Source: Microcella flavibacter
Lineage (GTDB): Bacteria > Actinomycetota > Actinomycetes > Actinomycetales > Microbacteriaceae
Assembly (NCBI RefSeq): GCF_012530535.1
Contig: NZ_CP051299.1
Span: forward strand, 2,232,001 to 2,296,000
Direction of reading: 5' to 3'
DNA: 64,000 nucleotides
The first letter of the stretch is position 1; each line of letters opens with the position of its first letter. The position numbers were made by a program, and so were the translations under genes. Positions 56,051-64,000 of the stretch are shown piece by piece. The notes beneath the pieces were generated by a model. The model ran no database searches. It worked only from the letters and a program-made list of their open reading frames with translations, and had not been told where the DNA came from.

Positions 56051-56191
56051 GGTCGGTACGGCCTTTCGCGAGCGGGGCGCACCGGTCGACGTGGGCGACC
56101 GGTCGACGCTGAACGGGATGCTGCGCCGAGGCGGCGCGAGAGGCGCGGGTGATCCGGCGCGCAGACGATCCTACGCTCGCTCCGGCCTCAC

Positions 56192-56207
56192 GTCGAATCG
56201 ATTCGAC
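56192..56207. promoter_or_regulatory. Perfect 16-bp palindrome
   Basis: GTCGAATCGATTCGAC is a perfect palindrome about 140 bases upstream of the efflux gene start, in AT-richer sequence. It could be an operator for that gene. Confidence 0.4.
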
Positions 56208-56274
56208 AGTTTGTCGGCGAGTCGAACGAACTCGCCCGTCATGTCACTCGGTCCCGTGCTCTCCGGCTCGGAGC

Positions 56275-56363
56275 GTGCGGCAACTCCTGCATTCCGGGAG
56301 GCGCTCCGCGCGCTGCCGCGCCGCCGACCTTCTGCCGAATCTGAATCGCAGGAGTTAGCGCAC
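56275..56363. repeat. 89-bp palindromic element, type I
   Basis: The left arm is GTGCGGCAACTCCTGCATTC and the right arm contains AATCGCAGGAGTTAGCGCAC. The shared core is AACTCCTGC. It is the only isolated member of the family in the window. Confidence 0.75.
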
Positions 56364-56433
56364 GCCGCGCCGACGTCTCTCCACGCGCGGCGACGCGCTG
56401 GGAGCGCGCGAACGCGGGCGAGCGCGGAGGCGC

Positions 56434-57024
56434 TCAGCCCTTGTCGGCCTTCGCCGCCTTCGCCGCCTTCTTCGCCGCGCGCACGCGGGCGAGCGAGTCG
56501 GCGTCGACGATGTCGGCGACGGAGGCGTACGAACCCTCTTCGCCGTAGCGCCCGGCCGCCTCGCGCCAGCCGGGCGCATCCAGCCCGCACTGCTTGCCGA
56601 GCAGGGCGAGGAAGATGCGCGCCTTCTGCTCGCCGAAGCCGGGCAGCGCCTGCAGCCGGCGCAGCACCTCGGCGCCGTCGGGCGCCTCGTCCGAGCCCTC
56701 AGCCGGACGGGTCCAGATCGCGGCGGCGTCGCCGCCCCACTCGTCGCGCACGACCCCGGCGAGGGTCTGCACCCGCGCCGCCATCGAGCCGGGGAACCGG
56801 TGCACCGCGGGCGTCTCGCGGAAGGCGGTGAGGAACGCCTCCGGGTCGGTGTCGGCGATCGTCGCCGGGTCGACCGGGCCGAGGCGGTCGCGGATCTTCG
56901 CGGGGCCGGCGAACGCCGTCTCCATCGGGATCTGCTGATCGAGCAGCATGCCGACGAGCAGCGCGAAGGGGTCGTCGGTGAGCAGGGCGTCGGCCGGGGC
57001 ATCCCCCGTGATGTTCAGAGCCAT
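56434..57024 (-). CDS. HhH-GPD-type base excision repair protein
   Basis: A 196-residue DNA-glycosylase-like protein. It has LVGMLLDQQIPMETAFAGP (near 23) and the helix-hairpin-helix LPGFGEQKARIFLALLGKQ near 127. An Asp-containing segment follows, and the tail is Lys/Ala-rich (RAAKKAAKAAKADKG). It belongs to a short actinobacterial HhH-GPD group without the iron-sulfur Cys cluster of Nth. The lesion recognised is unknown. It lies 44 bases downstream of the GH1 gene on the same strand. Confidence 0.88.
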   Translation of the reverse strand: MALNITGDAPADALLTDDPFALLVGMLLDQQIPMETAFAGPAKIRDRLGPVDPATIADTDPEAFLTAFRETPAVHRFPGSMAARVQTLAGVVRDEWGGDAAAIWTRPAEGSDEAPDGAEVLRRLQALPGFGEQKARIFLALLGKQCGLDAPGWREAAGRYGEEGSYASVADIVDADSLARVRAAKKAAKAAKADKG

Positions 57025-57068
57025 GTCGACATCGCACCACGCGCGCCTGCGAGGCCGCTCACGAGCCC

Positions 57069-58508
57069 CTACTCGGGGATGCGCCGCGTGCGGATGAGCT
57101 CCGAGTACCAGTGGCCCGACTGCTTGACGGTGCGCTCGAGCGACTCGTAGTCGACGTGCACGATGCCGAAGCGCTTCGTGTAGCCGTAGGCCCACTCGAA
57201 GTTGTCCATGAGGCTCCACACCTGGTAGCCGCGCAGGTCGACCCCGCGCTGCATGGCGCGGTGGGCGGCCGTGAAGTGGCGGCGCAGGTAGTCGATGCGC
57301 AGCGGGTCGTCGACGCGGCCGTCGACGACCTCGTCGCCGGGGAAGGCCGCGCCGTTCTCGGTGATCATGAGCGGCAGCTCGGGGAACTGCTCGTGCAGGT
57401 CCATGAGCAGCTGCTCGAGGCCGTCGGGCGCGATGTTCCAGCCCATGTCGGTGTACGGGCCGGGCTGCTGCACGAACTCGACGTCGAGCGAGCCGGGCCA
57501 GGCCGAGCCCTCGGACTGGCCGTGGCCGTCGGCGTTGCTGCGGGGCGAGTGGCCGTCCCACATGCGCACGGTGACGGTGGAGTAGTAGTTGACGCCGAGC
57601 ACGTCGATCGGCTGGTGGATCTGCTCGAGGTCGCCGTCGCGCACGAACGACCAGTCGGTGACGGAGGCGGTGTCCTCGAGCAGGTCGGTCGGGTACGCGC
57701 CGCGCAGCATCGGGCCGGTGAAGGCGCGGTTGGCGAGCGCGTCGATGCGGCGCACGGCCTCCTCCTGCGAGGCCTGCTCGGCCCGCTCGTCGCCGCGGAT
57801 CATGTGCAGATTGAGCGTCGCCGAGTACTGCGTCTCGGGCCGCGTGACGGTCGAGCGGAGCGCCTGCAGGCCGAGGCCGTGGGCGAGGTTGAGGTGGTGC
57901 ACGGCGGTCAGGGCGGCGGCGCCGTTCGCGATGCCGGGGGCGTGCACGCCCGAGCCGTAGCCGAGGTAGGCGCTGCACCAGGGCTCGTTCAGCGTCGTCC
58001 AGGTGTGGATGCGGTCGCCGAGCGCATCACCGAGGTGGTGAGCGTAGTCGGCGAAGCGGTAGGCGGTGTCGCGGTTGGTCCAGCCGCCCTCGTCCTCGAG
58101 GGCCTGCGGAAGATCCCAGTGGTACATCGTCGCGATGGGCGTGATGCCGCGGGCGAGCAGGCCGTCGACGAGGCGCCCGTAGAAGGCGAGCCCCTTCTCG
58201 TTGGCGCGGCCCGATCCCTCGGCCTGGATGCGCGGCCACGCGATCGAGAAGCGGTACGCCTCGAGACCCATGCGCTGCATGAGGTCGAGGTCGTCGTCGA
58301 GGCGGTGGTAGTGGTCGTCGGCCACGTCGCCGGTGTGGCCGTGCAGCACGCGGCCGGGGGTGTGGCTGAAGGTGTCCCAGATGGACGGGCCGCGACCGTC
58401 CTCGGTCACCGCGCCCTCGATCTGGTAGCTGGCGGTGGCGGAGCCGAAGAGGAACCCGGCGGGGAACTCGAGGCCGGCGTCGCGGTAGTCGGGGGAGCTG
58501 TCGGTCAT
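57069..58508 (-). CDS. Beta-glucosidase, glycoside hydrolase family 1
   Basis: The 479-residue cytoplasmic enzyme cleaves beta-linked glucose or galactose from disaccharides. The N-terminal signature is [16 protein letters not shown] (19-34). The acid/base is Glu175 in TTLNEPW and the nucleophile Glu384 in MITENGAAF, and a conserved [12 protein letters not shown]-like segment ([19 protein letters not shown]) follows. Length is typical. A LacI-type palindrome lies 25 bases upstream, and a lacI gene lies next to it on the same strand. Confidence 0.96.
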   Translation of the reverse strand: MTDSSPDYRDAGLEFPAGFLFGSATASYQIEGAVTEDGRGPSIWDTFSHTPGRVLHGHTGDVADDHYHRLDDDLDLMQRMGLEAYRFSIAWPRIQAEGSGRANEKGLAFYGRLVDGLLARGITPIATMYHWDLPQALEDEGGWTNRDTAYRFADYAHHLGDALGDRIHTWTTLNEPWCSAYLGYGSGVHAPGIANGAAALTAVHHLNLAHGLGLQALRSTVTRPETQYSATLNLHMIRGDERAEQASQEEAVRRIDALANRAFTGPMLRGAYPTDLLEDTASVTDWSFVRDGDLEQIHQPIDVLGVNYYSTVTVRMWDGHSPRSNADGHGQSEGSAWPGSLDVEFVQQPGPYTDMGWNIAPDGLEQLLMDLHEQFPELPLMITENGAAFPGDEVVDGRVDDPLRIDYLRRHFTAAHRAMQRGVDLRGYQVWSLMDNFEWAYGYTKRFGIVHVDYESLERTVKQSGHWYSELIRTRRIPE

Positions 58509-58532
58509 GGGTCGAGCCTATTCCTTCGGGTG

Positions 58533-58546
58533 TGCAACCGCTCCCA
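58533..58546. promoter_or_regulatory. LacI-type operator before the GH1 gene
   Basis: TGCAACCGCTCCCA (TGGGAGCGGTTGCA on the coding strand) fits the TGGGAGCGNTCCCA pattern typical of actinobacterial LacI regulators of beta-glucosidases. It lies in the 67-base gap between lacI and the GH1 gene. Confidence 0.6.
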
Positions 58547-58575
58547 CGGTCGCGGGGCGGGTGATCGGGTACGCA

Positions 58576-59598
58576 TCAGTCGGCGTCGGGGGCGGGCGGC
58601 GGGGCGGTGGATGCTCGCACGACGAGCTGCGCCCCGATCACCCGGTGCCCCGCGGCACCGGGGTCGCCCTCGACCGCGTCGAGCAGGGCGGCGAGGCTGT
58701 CCGCTCCCAGCGCCCGGAAGTCCTGGCGCACCGTCGTCAGCGGCGGCAGGAAGTGGTGCGCGTCCGGCACGTCGTCGAAGCCGACGACGCTCACGTCGTC
58801 GGGCACGCGGATCCCGCGGGCGACGAGCCCGTGCACGAGCCCGAGCGCCATCTGGTCGTTGGCGGCGAAGACGGCGGTCGCGCCGTCCAGGGCGGCGGGG
58901 TCGGAGCCGGCGCGGTACCCGGCGTCCGAGCTCCAGTCGCCCGGGATGGGCTCGTGCACCGGCAGACCCGCCCGCTCGAGGGCATCCCGCCAGCCGCGCT
59001 CGCGCGCCGCGGCGTCGAGCCAGTCGGCGGGGCCGGCCAGGTGGCGGATCCCGCGGTGACCGAGGGCGATGAGGTGCTCGACCGCGGCGACGGCCCCGCC
59101 GTGCTGGTCGACCGCCGAGGTGAGCAGCCCCGCGTCGGCCTCGGCCGTGATGACCACCGTCGGGCAGCGGTCGGCGATGCCGTGCACGGCCGCGAGCGCC
59201 GAGGCGCGCGGCGCGATGACGCACAGCCCGTCGATGCCCTGCAGCATGAGCTGCTCGAGTCCGGCATCCACCGAGAAGGCGGGGTCGTCGGCGACGGTCG
59301 TGACGCTCACGTGGTACCCGCGGCCGCGCGCCGCCTCCTCGAGGCCGCGCAGGGTGCTCGTCGGGCCGTACTGCACGGGGCTATCGATGAGCACGCCGAT
59401 GCGCCGCGACTCGTTCGTCGCGAGCGCGCGGGCGAAGGAGTTGCGGGTGAAGCGCAGCTCGGCCATCGCCGCCTCGACCCGCGCCCGCGTCGTGGCGCGG
59501 ATGTTGGGGTGGTCGTTGATGACGCGCGAGACGGTCTGGTGCGAGACGCCCGCGAGGCGCGCGACGTCGTAGATGCTCGCGCGGGCGCCGGCGATCAG
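58576..59598 (-). CDS. LacI-family regulator in the ara operon, apparent CTG start
   Basis: A 340-residue repressor. The HTH starts right at the N-terminus ([20 protein letters not shown], about 8-27), followed by the effector domain ([37 protein letters not shown]). No ATG, GTG or TTG lies in frame between the araA stop and the HTH. The only plausible start is CTG at 59598, which makes a CTGA 4-base overlap with the araA stop, the same geometry as araB-araD and araD-araA. It probably regulates araBDA and the following GH1 gene. Confidence 0.88.
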   Translation of the reverse strand: MIAGARASIYDVARLAGVSHQTVSRVINDHPNIRATTRARVEAAMAELRFTRNSFARALATNESRRIGVLIDSPVQYGPTSTLRGLEEAARGRGYHVSVTTVADDPAFSVDAGLEQLMLQGIDGLCVIAPRASALAAVHGIADRCPTVVITAEADAGLLTSAVDQHGGAVAAVEHLIALGHRGIRHLAGPADWLDAAARERGWRDALERAGLPVHEPIPGDWSSDAGYRAGSDPAALDGATAVFAANDQMALGLVHGLVARGIRVPDDVSVVGFDDVPDAHHFLPPLTTVRQDFRALGADSLAALLDAVEGDPGAAGHRVIGAQLVVRASTAPPPAPDAD

Positions 59599-61115
59599 AG
59601 CCCCTGGGCCAGGCGGTAGTACGCCGCGTTCGCCCGCACCTCCTGCGCGAAGCCGCGCTCGGTCGTCCCCTCGTCGATGACGAGCAGCTCGACGCCCGCG
59701 ATGTGGGCGAAGTCGCGGAAGACGTCGACCCCCACCTGCGTCGACATGACGGTGTGGTGCGCGGCGCCGGCCGTGAGCCACGAGGCGGCGGAGGTCGCGA
59801 AGTCGGGCGCGGGCTTCCAGACGGCGTGGCCGACGGGCAGCTTCGGCATGGGTGCCGGGAGGGCGACGTTCTCGACGACGTTCGCCACGAGGCGGAACCG
59901 GTCGCGCATGTCGCTCAGCGCGGCGACGACGGCGGGGCCGGCGTCGGCGGTGAAGACGAGGCGCACCGGGTCCTCCTTGCCGCCGATGCCGAGCGGGTGC
60001 ACCTCGAGGCGCGGGCGCTGCGAGGTGAGCGAGGGGCTCACCTCCAGCATGTGCGCGCCGAGGATGAGCTCGTTGCCGGGCTCGAGGTGGTACGTGTAGT
60101 CCTCCATCAGGCTCGCGCCGCCCGGCAGGCCCGCGCCCATGACGGCGGCCGCGCGCACGAGCACCGCGGTCTTCCAGTCGCCCTCAGCCCCGAAGCCGTA
60201 GCCACAGGCCTGCAGGCGCTGCACGGCGAGGCCGGGCAGCTGGCGCAGCGCACCGAGATCCTCGAACGAGGTCGTGAAGGCGCCGAAGCCCCCCGCCTCG
60301 AGGAACGAGCGCAGGCCCAGCTCGATAGCCGCGCCGTAGCGCAGCGAGTCGGCGCGCTCGGCGCCGGGGTGCAGCTCGGGGGCGACGTCGTAGAGGTCGA
60401 CGTACTCGGCGACGAGCTCGGTGATGGCGGCGTCCGAGACGGCGTGCACGGCGTCGGCGAGCTCGGTGACGCCCCAGGTGTTGACCTGAACGCCGAAGCG
60501 CAGCTCGGCCTCGGTCTTGTCGCCCTCGGTGACGGCGACGTAGCGCATGTTGTCGCCGAAGCGGGCCAGCTTGAGCTCGTGGGTGGCGTGCCAGCCGGCC
60601 GCGGCGCGCGCCCAGACGGCGACGCGGTCGGTGACGGCCGGGTTCGAGACGTGGCCGACGACGGTCGTGCGGGCCACCCCGAGCCGGGTCTGGATGTACC
60701 CGAACTCGCGGTCGCCGTGCGCCGCCTGATTCAGGTTCATGAAGTCGAAGTCGATCTCGCTCCAGGGCAGCTCGACGTTGGCCTGGGTGTGCAGGTGCAT
60801 GAGGGGCTTCTGCAGGGCGTCGAGGCCGGCGATCCACATCTTGGCCGGGCTGAAGGTGTGCATCCAGGCGATGACGCCGATGACGTTCTCGGCGGCGTTG
60901 GCCTCCTGCATCACCTTCTTGATGCTCGTGCTGTCGACGAGGGTGGGCTTCCAGACGATGCTGACCGGGATGCTCGACGCGGCCTGCAGGCCGGCGACGA
61001 CCTCCTGCGACTGCGCCGCCACCTGCCGCAGCGTCTCGTCGCCGTAGAGGTTCTGGCTGCCGGTGAGGAACCAGACCTCGTAGGTCGACAGGTCGGGGAC
61101 GATGCTGCGGCTCAT
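59595..61115 (-). CDS. araA: L-arabinose isomerase
   Basis: AraA converts L-arabinose to L-ribulose. The 506-residue protein starts [20 protein letters not shown], the family N-terminus. It has [15 protein letters not shown] near 93, [18 protein letters not shown] near 310, and [25 protein letters not shown] near 340, which holds metal-ligand Glu and His residues. The ATG overlaps the araD stop (ATGA), and the stop overlaps the lacI start. Confidence 0.97.
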   Translation of the reverse strand: MSRSIVPDLSTYEVWFLTGSQNLYGDETLRQVAAQSQEVVAGLQAASSIPVSIVWKPTLVDSTSIKKVMQEANAAENVIGVIAWMHTFSPAKMWIAGLDALQKPLMHLHTQANVELPWSEIDFDFMNLNQAAHGDREFGYIQTRLGVARTTVVGHVSNPAVTDRVAVWARAAAGWHATHELKLARFGDNMRYVAVTEGDKTEAELRFGVQVNTWGVTELADAVHAVSDAAITELVAEYVDLYDVAPELHPGAERADSLRYGAAIELGLRSFLEAGGFGAFTTSFEDLGALRQLPGLAVQRLQACGYGFGAEGDWKTAVLVRAAAVMGAGLPGGASLMEDYTYHLEPGNELILGAHMLEVSPSLTSQRPRLEVHPLGIGGKEDPVRLVFTADAGPAVVAALSDMRDRFRLVANVVENVALPAPMPKLPVGHAVWKPAPDFATSAASWLTAGAAHHTVMSTQVGVDVFRDFAHIAGVELLVIDEGTTERGFAQEVRANAAYYRLAQGL

Positions 61116-61858
61116 GCGGGAGCTCCTTCGGGGGTCTTCTCGGGGGTGGCCGTCTGGCCGTACACGTTCTGGTAGCGGTCGTAGAGCGAGTCGATCGCGG
61201 CGGGGTCGATGGGGTGGGGCTCGCCGAGCGAGCGGGCGAGGTGCACGCTGCGGGCGGCGTCCTCGACCATGACGGCCGCCTTGACCGCAGCGCGAGCATC
61301 CACGCCGATCGTGAACGGACCGTGGTTGGCCATGAGCACAGCGGGCGACCGGTGGCCGCGCAGGGTGTCGACGATGCCGCGACCGATGGAGTCGTCGCCG
61401 ATGATCGCGAACGGGCCCACCGGGATCTCGCCGCCGAACTCGTCGGCGATGGCCGTCAGCACGCAGGGGATGGGCTCGCGGCGGGCCGCCCAGGCGCAGG
61501 CGTACGGCGAGTGCGTGTGCACGACGCCGCCGACCTCGGGCATGTTCCGGTAGACGTACGCGTGCGCGGCGGTGTCGCTCGACGGGCTGCGCTCCTTGCC
61601 GCCGGGGGTGTCGGGCACGACCTCGCCGTCGAGCGTGCACAGGATCATGCTCTCGGGGGTGAGGTCGTCGTAGTCGACGCCGCTCGGCTTGATGAGGAAC
61701 AGGTCGGCGCCGGGCACGCGCGCCGAGACGTTGCCGCCCGTCCAGACGACCAGGCCGTAGCGCACGAGCTCGCCATGCAGGGCCGCGAGCTCCTCGCGCA
61801 GGCGGGTGATCTCGATGACGGAGGCGTCGGTGCCGCTCGCGTCGGCGACCCCGCTCAC
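61112..61858 (-). CDS. araD: L-ribulose-5-phosphate 4-epimerase
   Basis: AraD converts L-ribulose-5-phosphate to D-xylulose-5-phosphate, the entry to the pentose phosphate pathway. The 248-residue class II aldolase-like protein has GNVSAR (near 41), [26 protein letters not shown], and the zinc ligands in [13 protein letters not shown] (near 113) plus a later ANHGPF His. The GTG start overlaps the araB stop (GTGA). Confidence 0.97.
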   Translation of the reverse strand: MSGVADASGTDASVIEITRLREELAALHGELVRYGLVVWTGGNVSARVPGADLFLIKPSGVDYDDLTPESMILCTLDGEVVPDTPGGKERSPSSDTAAHAYVYRNMPEVGGVVHTHSPYACAWAARREPIPCVLTAIADEFGGEIPVGPFAIIGDDSIGRGIVDTLRGHRSPAVLMANHGPFTIGVDARAAVKAAVMVEDAARSVHLARSLGEPHPIDPAAIDSLYDRYQNVYGQTATPEKTPEGAPA

Positions 61859-63543
61859 GCGCGGACCTCGCGCCGGCGCGCCTTCAGCCGCTTCATCACG
61901 TCGTTCGCACCCCGGCCGAAGTAGTCGTGCAGCTGCAGGTAGTCGGCGTAGAGCGCGTCGTAGGCGTCGGCGGCTTCGGGGTTCGGCGTGAAGGCCGCGA
62001 CGGTGCGCGAGCCCATCGCCGCTCCGGCCTCGCGCACGTCGGCGTAGGCGCCCGCGGCGACGGCGGCGTGGATCGCCGACCCGAGCGCCGGGCCCTGCTC
62101 GCTCGCGATGGTCGAGATGGGCATCCGCAGCACGTCGCTGTAGATCTGCATGAGCACCGGGTTCTTGATGAGGCCGCCCGCGGCGATGAACTCCGTCACC
62201 GGCACGCCCGACTCGGCGAACGCCTCGACGATGCGCCGGGTGCCGTAGGCGGTCGACTCGAGCAGCGCGCGGTAGACCTCCTCGGGCCGGGTCGTCAGCG
62301 TCATGCCGAGCACGAGGCCGCTGAGCTCGGTGTCGACGAGCACCGAGCGGTTGCCGTTGTGCCAGTCGAGGGCGAGCAGGCCGTGGTCGCCGACGGGGCG
62401 GTCGGCGGCGAGGTCGGTGAGGTACTGGTGGATGCTCGTGCCGGCAGCCTCGGCGGCGGCGTACGCCGATGCCGGCACCTGGTTCTTGACGTACCAGGCG
62501 AAGATGTCACCGACGCCCGACTGGCCCGCCTCGTAGCCGTAGAGCCCGTCGACGATGCCGCCGTCGACGACACCGCACATGCCGGGCACCTCGGCGAGGG
62601 TCGCGCCGTTCATGACGTGGCACGTGCTCGTGCCCATGATGGCGACCATCTGGCCGGGCTCGACGGCCTGGGCCGCGGGCGCGGTGACGTGCGCGTCGAC
62701 GTTGCCGACCGCGACGGCGATGCCCTCGGGCAGGCCCGTCCACGCCGCGGCCTCGGCGGTGAGCCAGCCCGCGCGCTGGCCGAGCCGGCCGATCTCGTGG
62801 GCGAGCTTGTCGTCGACGAAGCCGGCGAAGCCGGGGTTCAGCGCCGCGAGGAACGCGGCGTCGGGGTAGGCGCCGTCCTGGTAGATGCCCTTGTAGCCGG
62901 CGGTGCAGGCGTTGCGCAGGTAGGTGCCGCTGAGCTGCCAGACGATCCAGTCGGCGGCCTCGATCCAGCGGTCGGTCGCTGCGTAGACGTCCGGCGCCTC
63001 CTCGAGCAGCTGCAGCGCCTTCGCGAACTCCCACTCGCTCGAGATGAGCCCGCCGTAGCGCGGCAGCCAGGCCTCGCCGCGCTCCTCGGCGAGCGCGTTG
63101 ATGCGGTCGGCCTGGCCCTGGCCGGCGTGGTGCTTCCAGAGCTTGACGTAGGCGTGCGGATTCTCGCGCCACTCGTCGAGGGACGAGAGCGGGGTTCCGT
63201 CGGCGGTCACGGGCAGCGGGGTCGAGGCCGTGAAGTCGGTGGCGATGCCGATGACGTCGGCGGGGTCGATGCCGGCGGCCCGCACCGCGGCGGGCACGGC
63301 GTTCTGCAGCACCTCGACGTAGTCGCGGGCATCCTGCAGCGCCCACTCGGGCGGCAGGGCGGCGCCGGTCGCCGCGAGCGTCGTGTCCATGACGGCGTGG
63401 CGGTACTCGTGCACGCCCGTGCCGAGCTCGGCGCCGTCGGCGACGCGCACGACGACGGCGCGGCCGGAGAGGGTGCCGTAGTCGACGCCGATGACGTAGC
63501 GGGGGGTGGACGGGGACGGGGTGGGGGCAGCGACGTCGCTCAC
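61855..63543 (-). CDS. araB: L-ribulokinase
   Basis: AraB phosphorylates L-ribulose with ATP. The 562-residue FGGY kinase has N-terminal [18 protein letters not shown] near 17, [27 protein letters not shown] near 135, [11 protein letters not shown] and [20 protein letters not shown] near 465. First gene of araBDA-lacI. The GTG at 63543 is chosen because the protein motif begins soon after it; a perfect operator palindrome lies 48 bases upstream. Confidence 0.97.
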   Translation of the reverse strand: MSDVAAPTPSPSTPRYVIGVDYGTLSGRAVVVRVADGAELGTGVHEYRHAVMDTTLAATGAALPPEWALQDARDYVEVLQNAVPAAVRAAGIDPADVIGIATDFTASTPLPVTADGTPLSSLDEWRENPHAYVKLWKHHAGQGQADRINALAEERGEAWLPRYGGLISSEWEFAKALQLLEEAPDVYAATDRWIEAADWIVWQLSGTYLRNACTAGYKGIYQDGAYPDAAFLAALNPGFAGFVDDKLAHEIGRLGQRAGWLTAEAAAWTGLPEGIAVAVGNVDAHVTAPAAQAVEPGQMVAIMGTSTCHVMNGATLAEVPGMCGVVDGGIVDGLYGYEAGQSGVGDIFAWYVKNQVPASAYAAAEAAGTSIHQYLTDLAADRPVGDHGLLALDWHNGNRSVLVDTELSGLVLGMTLTTRPEEVYRALLESTAYGTRRIVEAFAESGVPVTEFIAAGGLIKNPVLMQIYSDVLRMPISTIASEQGPALGSAIHAAVAAGAYADVREAGAAMGSRTVAAFTPNPEAADAYDALYADYLQLHDYFGRGANDVMKRLKARRREVRA

Positions 63544-63590
63544 GAGGGTCCGCTCTCGGTTCAGGCCGGCGCTCGCTCGCCCCGGCGCGT

Positions 63591-63604
63591 TGTTAGCGCT
63601 AACA
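63591..63604. promoter_or_regulatory. Perfect LacI/AraR-type operator of the ara operon
   Basis: TGTTAGCGCTAACA is a perfect 14-bp palindrome with central CG, between araB and the ABC permease gene. The LacI protein encoded in the same operon is the obvious candidate to bind it. Confidence 0.75.
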
Positions 63605-63677
63605 GTATGACAGTGGTGGACAGGGGTACGGGGGTCGGCCGCGGACGGCCGACCCCCGAGCACTCCTCCGGCGCGGC

Positions 63678-64000
63678 CTACGTGCGGGCGCGCTTGCGGT
63701 TGTAGACGTCGAAGGCCACGGCGAGCAGCAGCACGAGGCCCTTGATGAACTGCTGGTAGTCGGTGCTCACGCCGAGCAGCGACATGCCGTTGTTCAGCAC
63801 GCCGACGATCAGACCGCCGGTGATGGCGCCGATCACCGTTCCGACGCCGCCCTGCACCGCCGCGCCGCCGATGAAGGCGGCCGCGATGGCGTCGAGCTCG
63901 AACAGGTTGCCGGCACCCGGGCCCGCCGAGTTGAGGCGGCCCGTGAAGATGATGCCCGCGAGCGCGGCGAGCACGCCCATGTTGACGAACAGGTAGAAGT
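63678..64000 (-). CDS. Monosaccharide ABC transporter permease, C-terminal part (cut by the right edge)
   Basis: The last 107 or so residues of a sugar permease of the XylH/MmsB/GguB family (5' end outside the window). It contains AALAGIIFTGRLNSAGPGAG, then FELDAIAAAFIGGAAVQGGVG, the permease-ATPase contact region. A final hydrophobic segment, FIKGLVLLLAVAFDVY, and a basic tail, NRKRART, end it. In this family it imports arabinose, xylose or related sugars with an ATPase and a binding protein. It lies just upstream of araB on the same strand, consistent with arabinose uptake. Confidence 0.93.
   Translation of the reverse strand, partial: FYLFVNMGVLAALAGIIFTGRLNSAGPGAGNLFELDAIAAAFIGGAAVQGGVGTVIGAITGGLIVGVLNNGMSLLGVSTDYQQFIKGLVLLLAVAFDVYNRKRART

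Larger units (their letters stand above)
56051..56433. other. Intergenic region with one 16-bp palindrome and one type I element
   Basis: This 383-base stretch lies between two minus-strand genes and holds no credible gene. It contains a perfect 16-bp palindrome (56192-56207) and a type I palindromic element (56275-56363). Confidence 0.65.

Noticed and set aside
56174-56242. 23-codon frame on the minus strand (starts MTGEFVRLADKL)
   Set aside because: It has a natural-looking composition but no ribosome binding site, family match or partner. It contains a perfect palindrome that better explains the sequence.

Overview
The window is very GC-rich, gene-dense DNA from an actinobacterium, most likely a member of the Microbacteriaceae. 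This placement rests on the codon bias, the many ATGA/GTGA 4-base gene overlaps, several apparently leaderless starts (TANNNT about 6-7 bases before the start codon), the actinobacterial type of SRP RNA, and the gene families present. It is an inference from content, not from a search. It looks chromosomal: core genes (dnaX, recR, lysC-asd, ackA-pta, mqo, tRNA-Ser, SRP RNA) are interspersed with sugar-utilisation loci. I see no insertion sequence, integrase, rRNA or CRISPR array.

Layout. 1-3.9 kb: a DeoR-type repressor (cut by the left edge) divergent from a galT-galK-galE operon. 4.0-4.6 kb: two tiny genes and a 57-bp hairpin. 4.6-15.6 kb: a secreted or membrane-anchored protein, mqo, a TauE/SafE permease, a pair of SGNH hydrolases, lysC-asd, recR, dnaX and an NAD(P)-binding protein. 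15.6-18.9 kb: pta-ackA. 18.9-19.6 kb: a gene-free stretch with two more 57-bp hairpins and a G-rich tandem repeat. 19.6-26.0 kb: a small membrane protein, an FAD oxidoreductase with a C-terminal Rieske domain, a PAS hybrid histidine kinase, the SRP RNA, tRNA-Ser(GGA) and a HerA/DUF853 ATPase.

26.5-43.6 kb is a plant cell-wall sugar locus: glycerate kinase, GH42 beta-galactosidase, a truncated GH35 gene, a GH43-like beta-propeller protein, two Gfo/Idh/MocA dehydrogenases, a LacI regulator, a large secreted PL11 rhamnogalacturonan lyase with C-terminal repeats, a DUF993 TIM-barrel protein, a sugar isomerase/epimerase and a GH51 arabinofuranosidase. LacI-type palindromes (core GGAAAGCG.T.TCC) lie in front of four of its transcription units, which suggests one shared regulon.

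43.7-49.1 kb is a metal and thiol block: a CmtR-like ArsR sensor, two CDF exporters, a CtaG-like membrane protein, a DsbA-like protein, and a divergent VKOR-type disulfide oxidase. 49.1-57.0 kb: an ABC exporter, an alditol-oxidase-type flavoprotein, a saccharopine-dehydrogenase-like protein, a PAP2 phosphatase, a Bcr/CflA efflux pump and an HhH-GPD repair protein. 57.0-64.0 kb: a GH1 beta-glucosidase, then araB-araD-araA-lacI in one overlapping operon behind a perfect TGTTAGCGCTAACA operator, and the end of a monosaccharide ABC permease cut by the right edge.

The most unusual content is non-coding. Nine palindromic elements of about 84-93 bp (ends built on ACTCCTGCAT or its complement, or on compensating variants) sit in four intergenic regions, partly in arrays with a 160-162 bp period. 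A separate family of three 57-bp hairpins, each 25+7+25, has largely covarying arms. Both look like structure-constrained dispersed repeats that the annotated genes do not explain.
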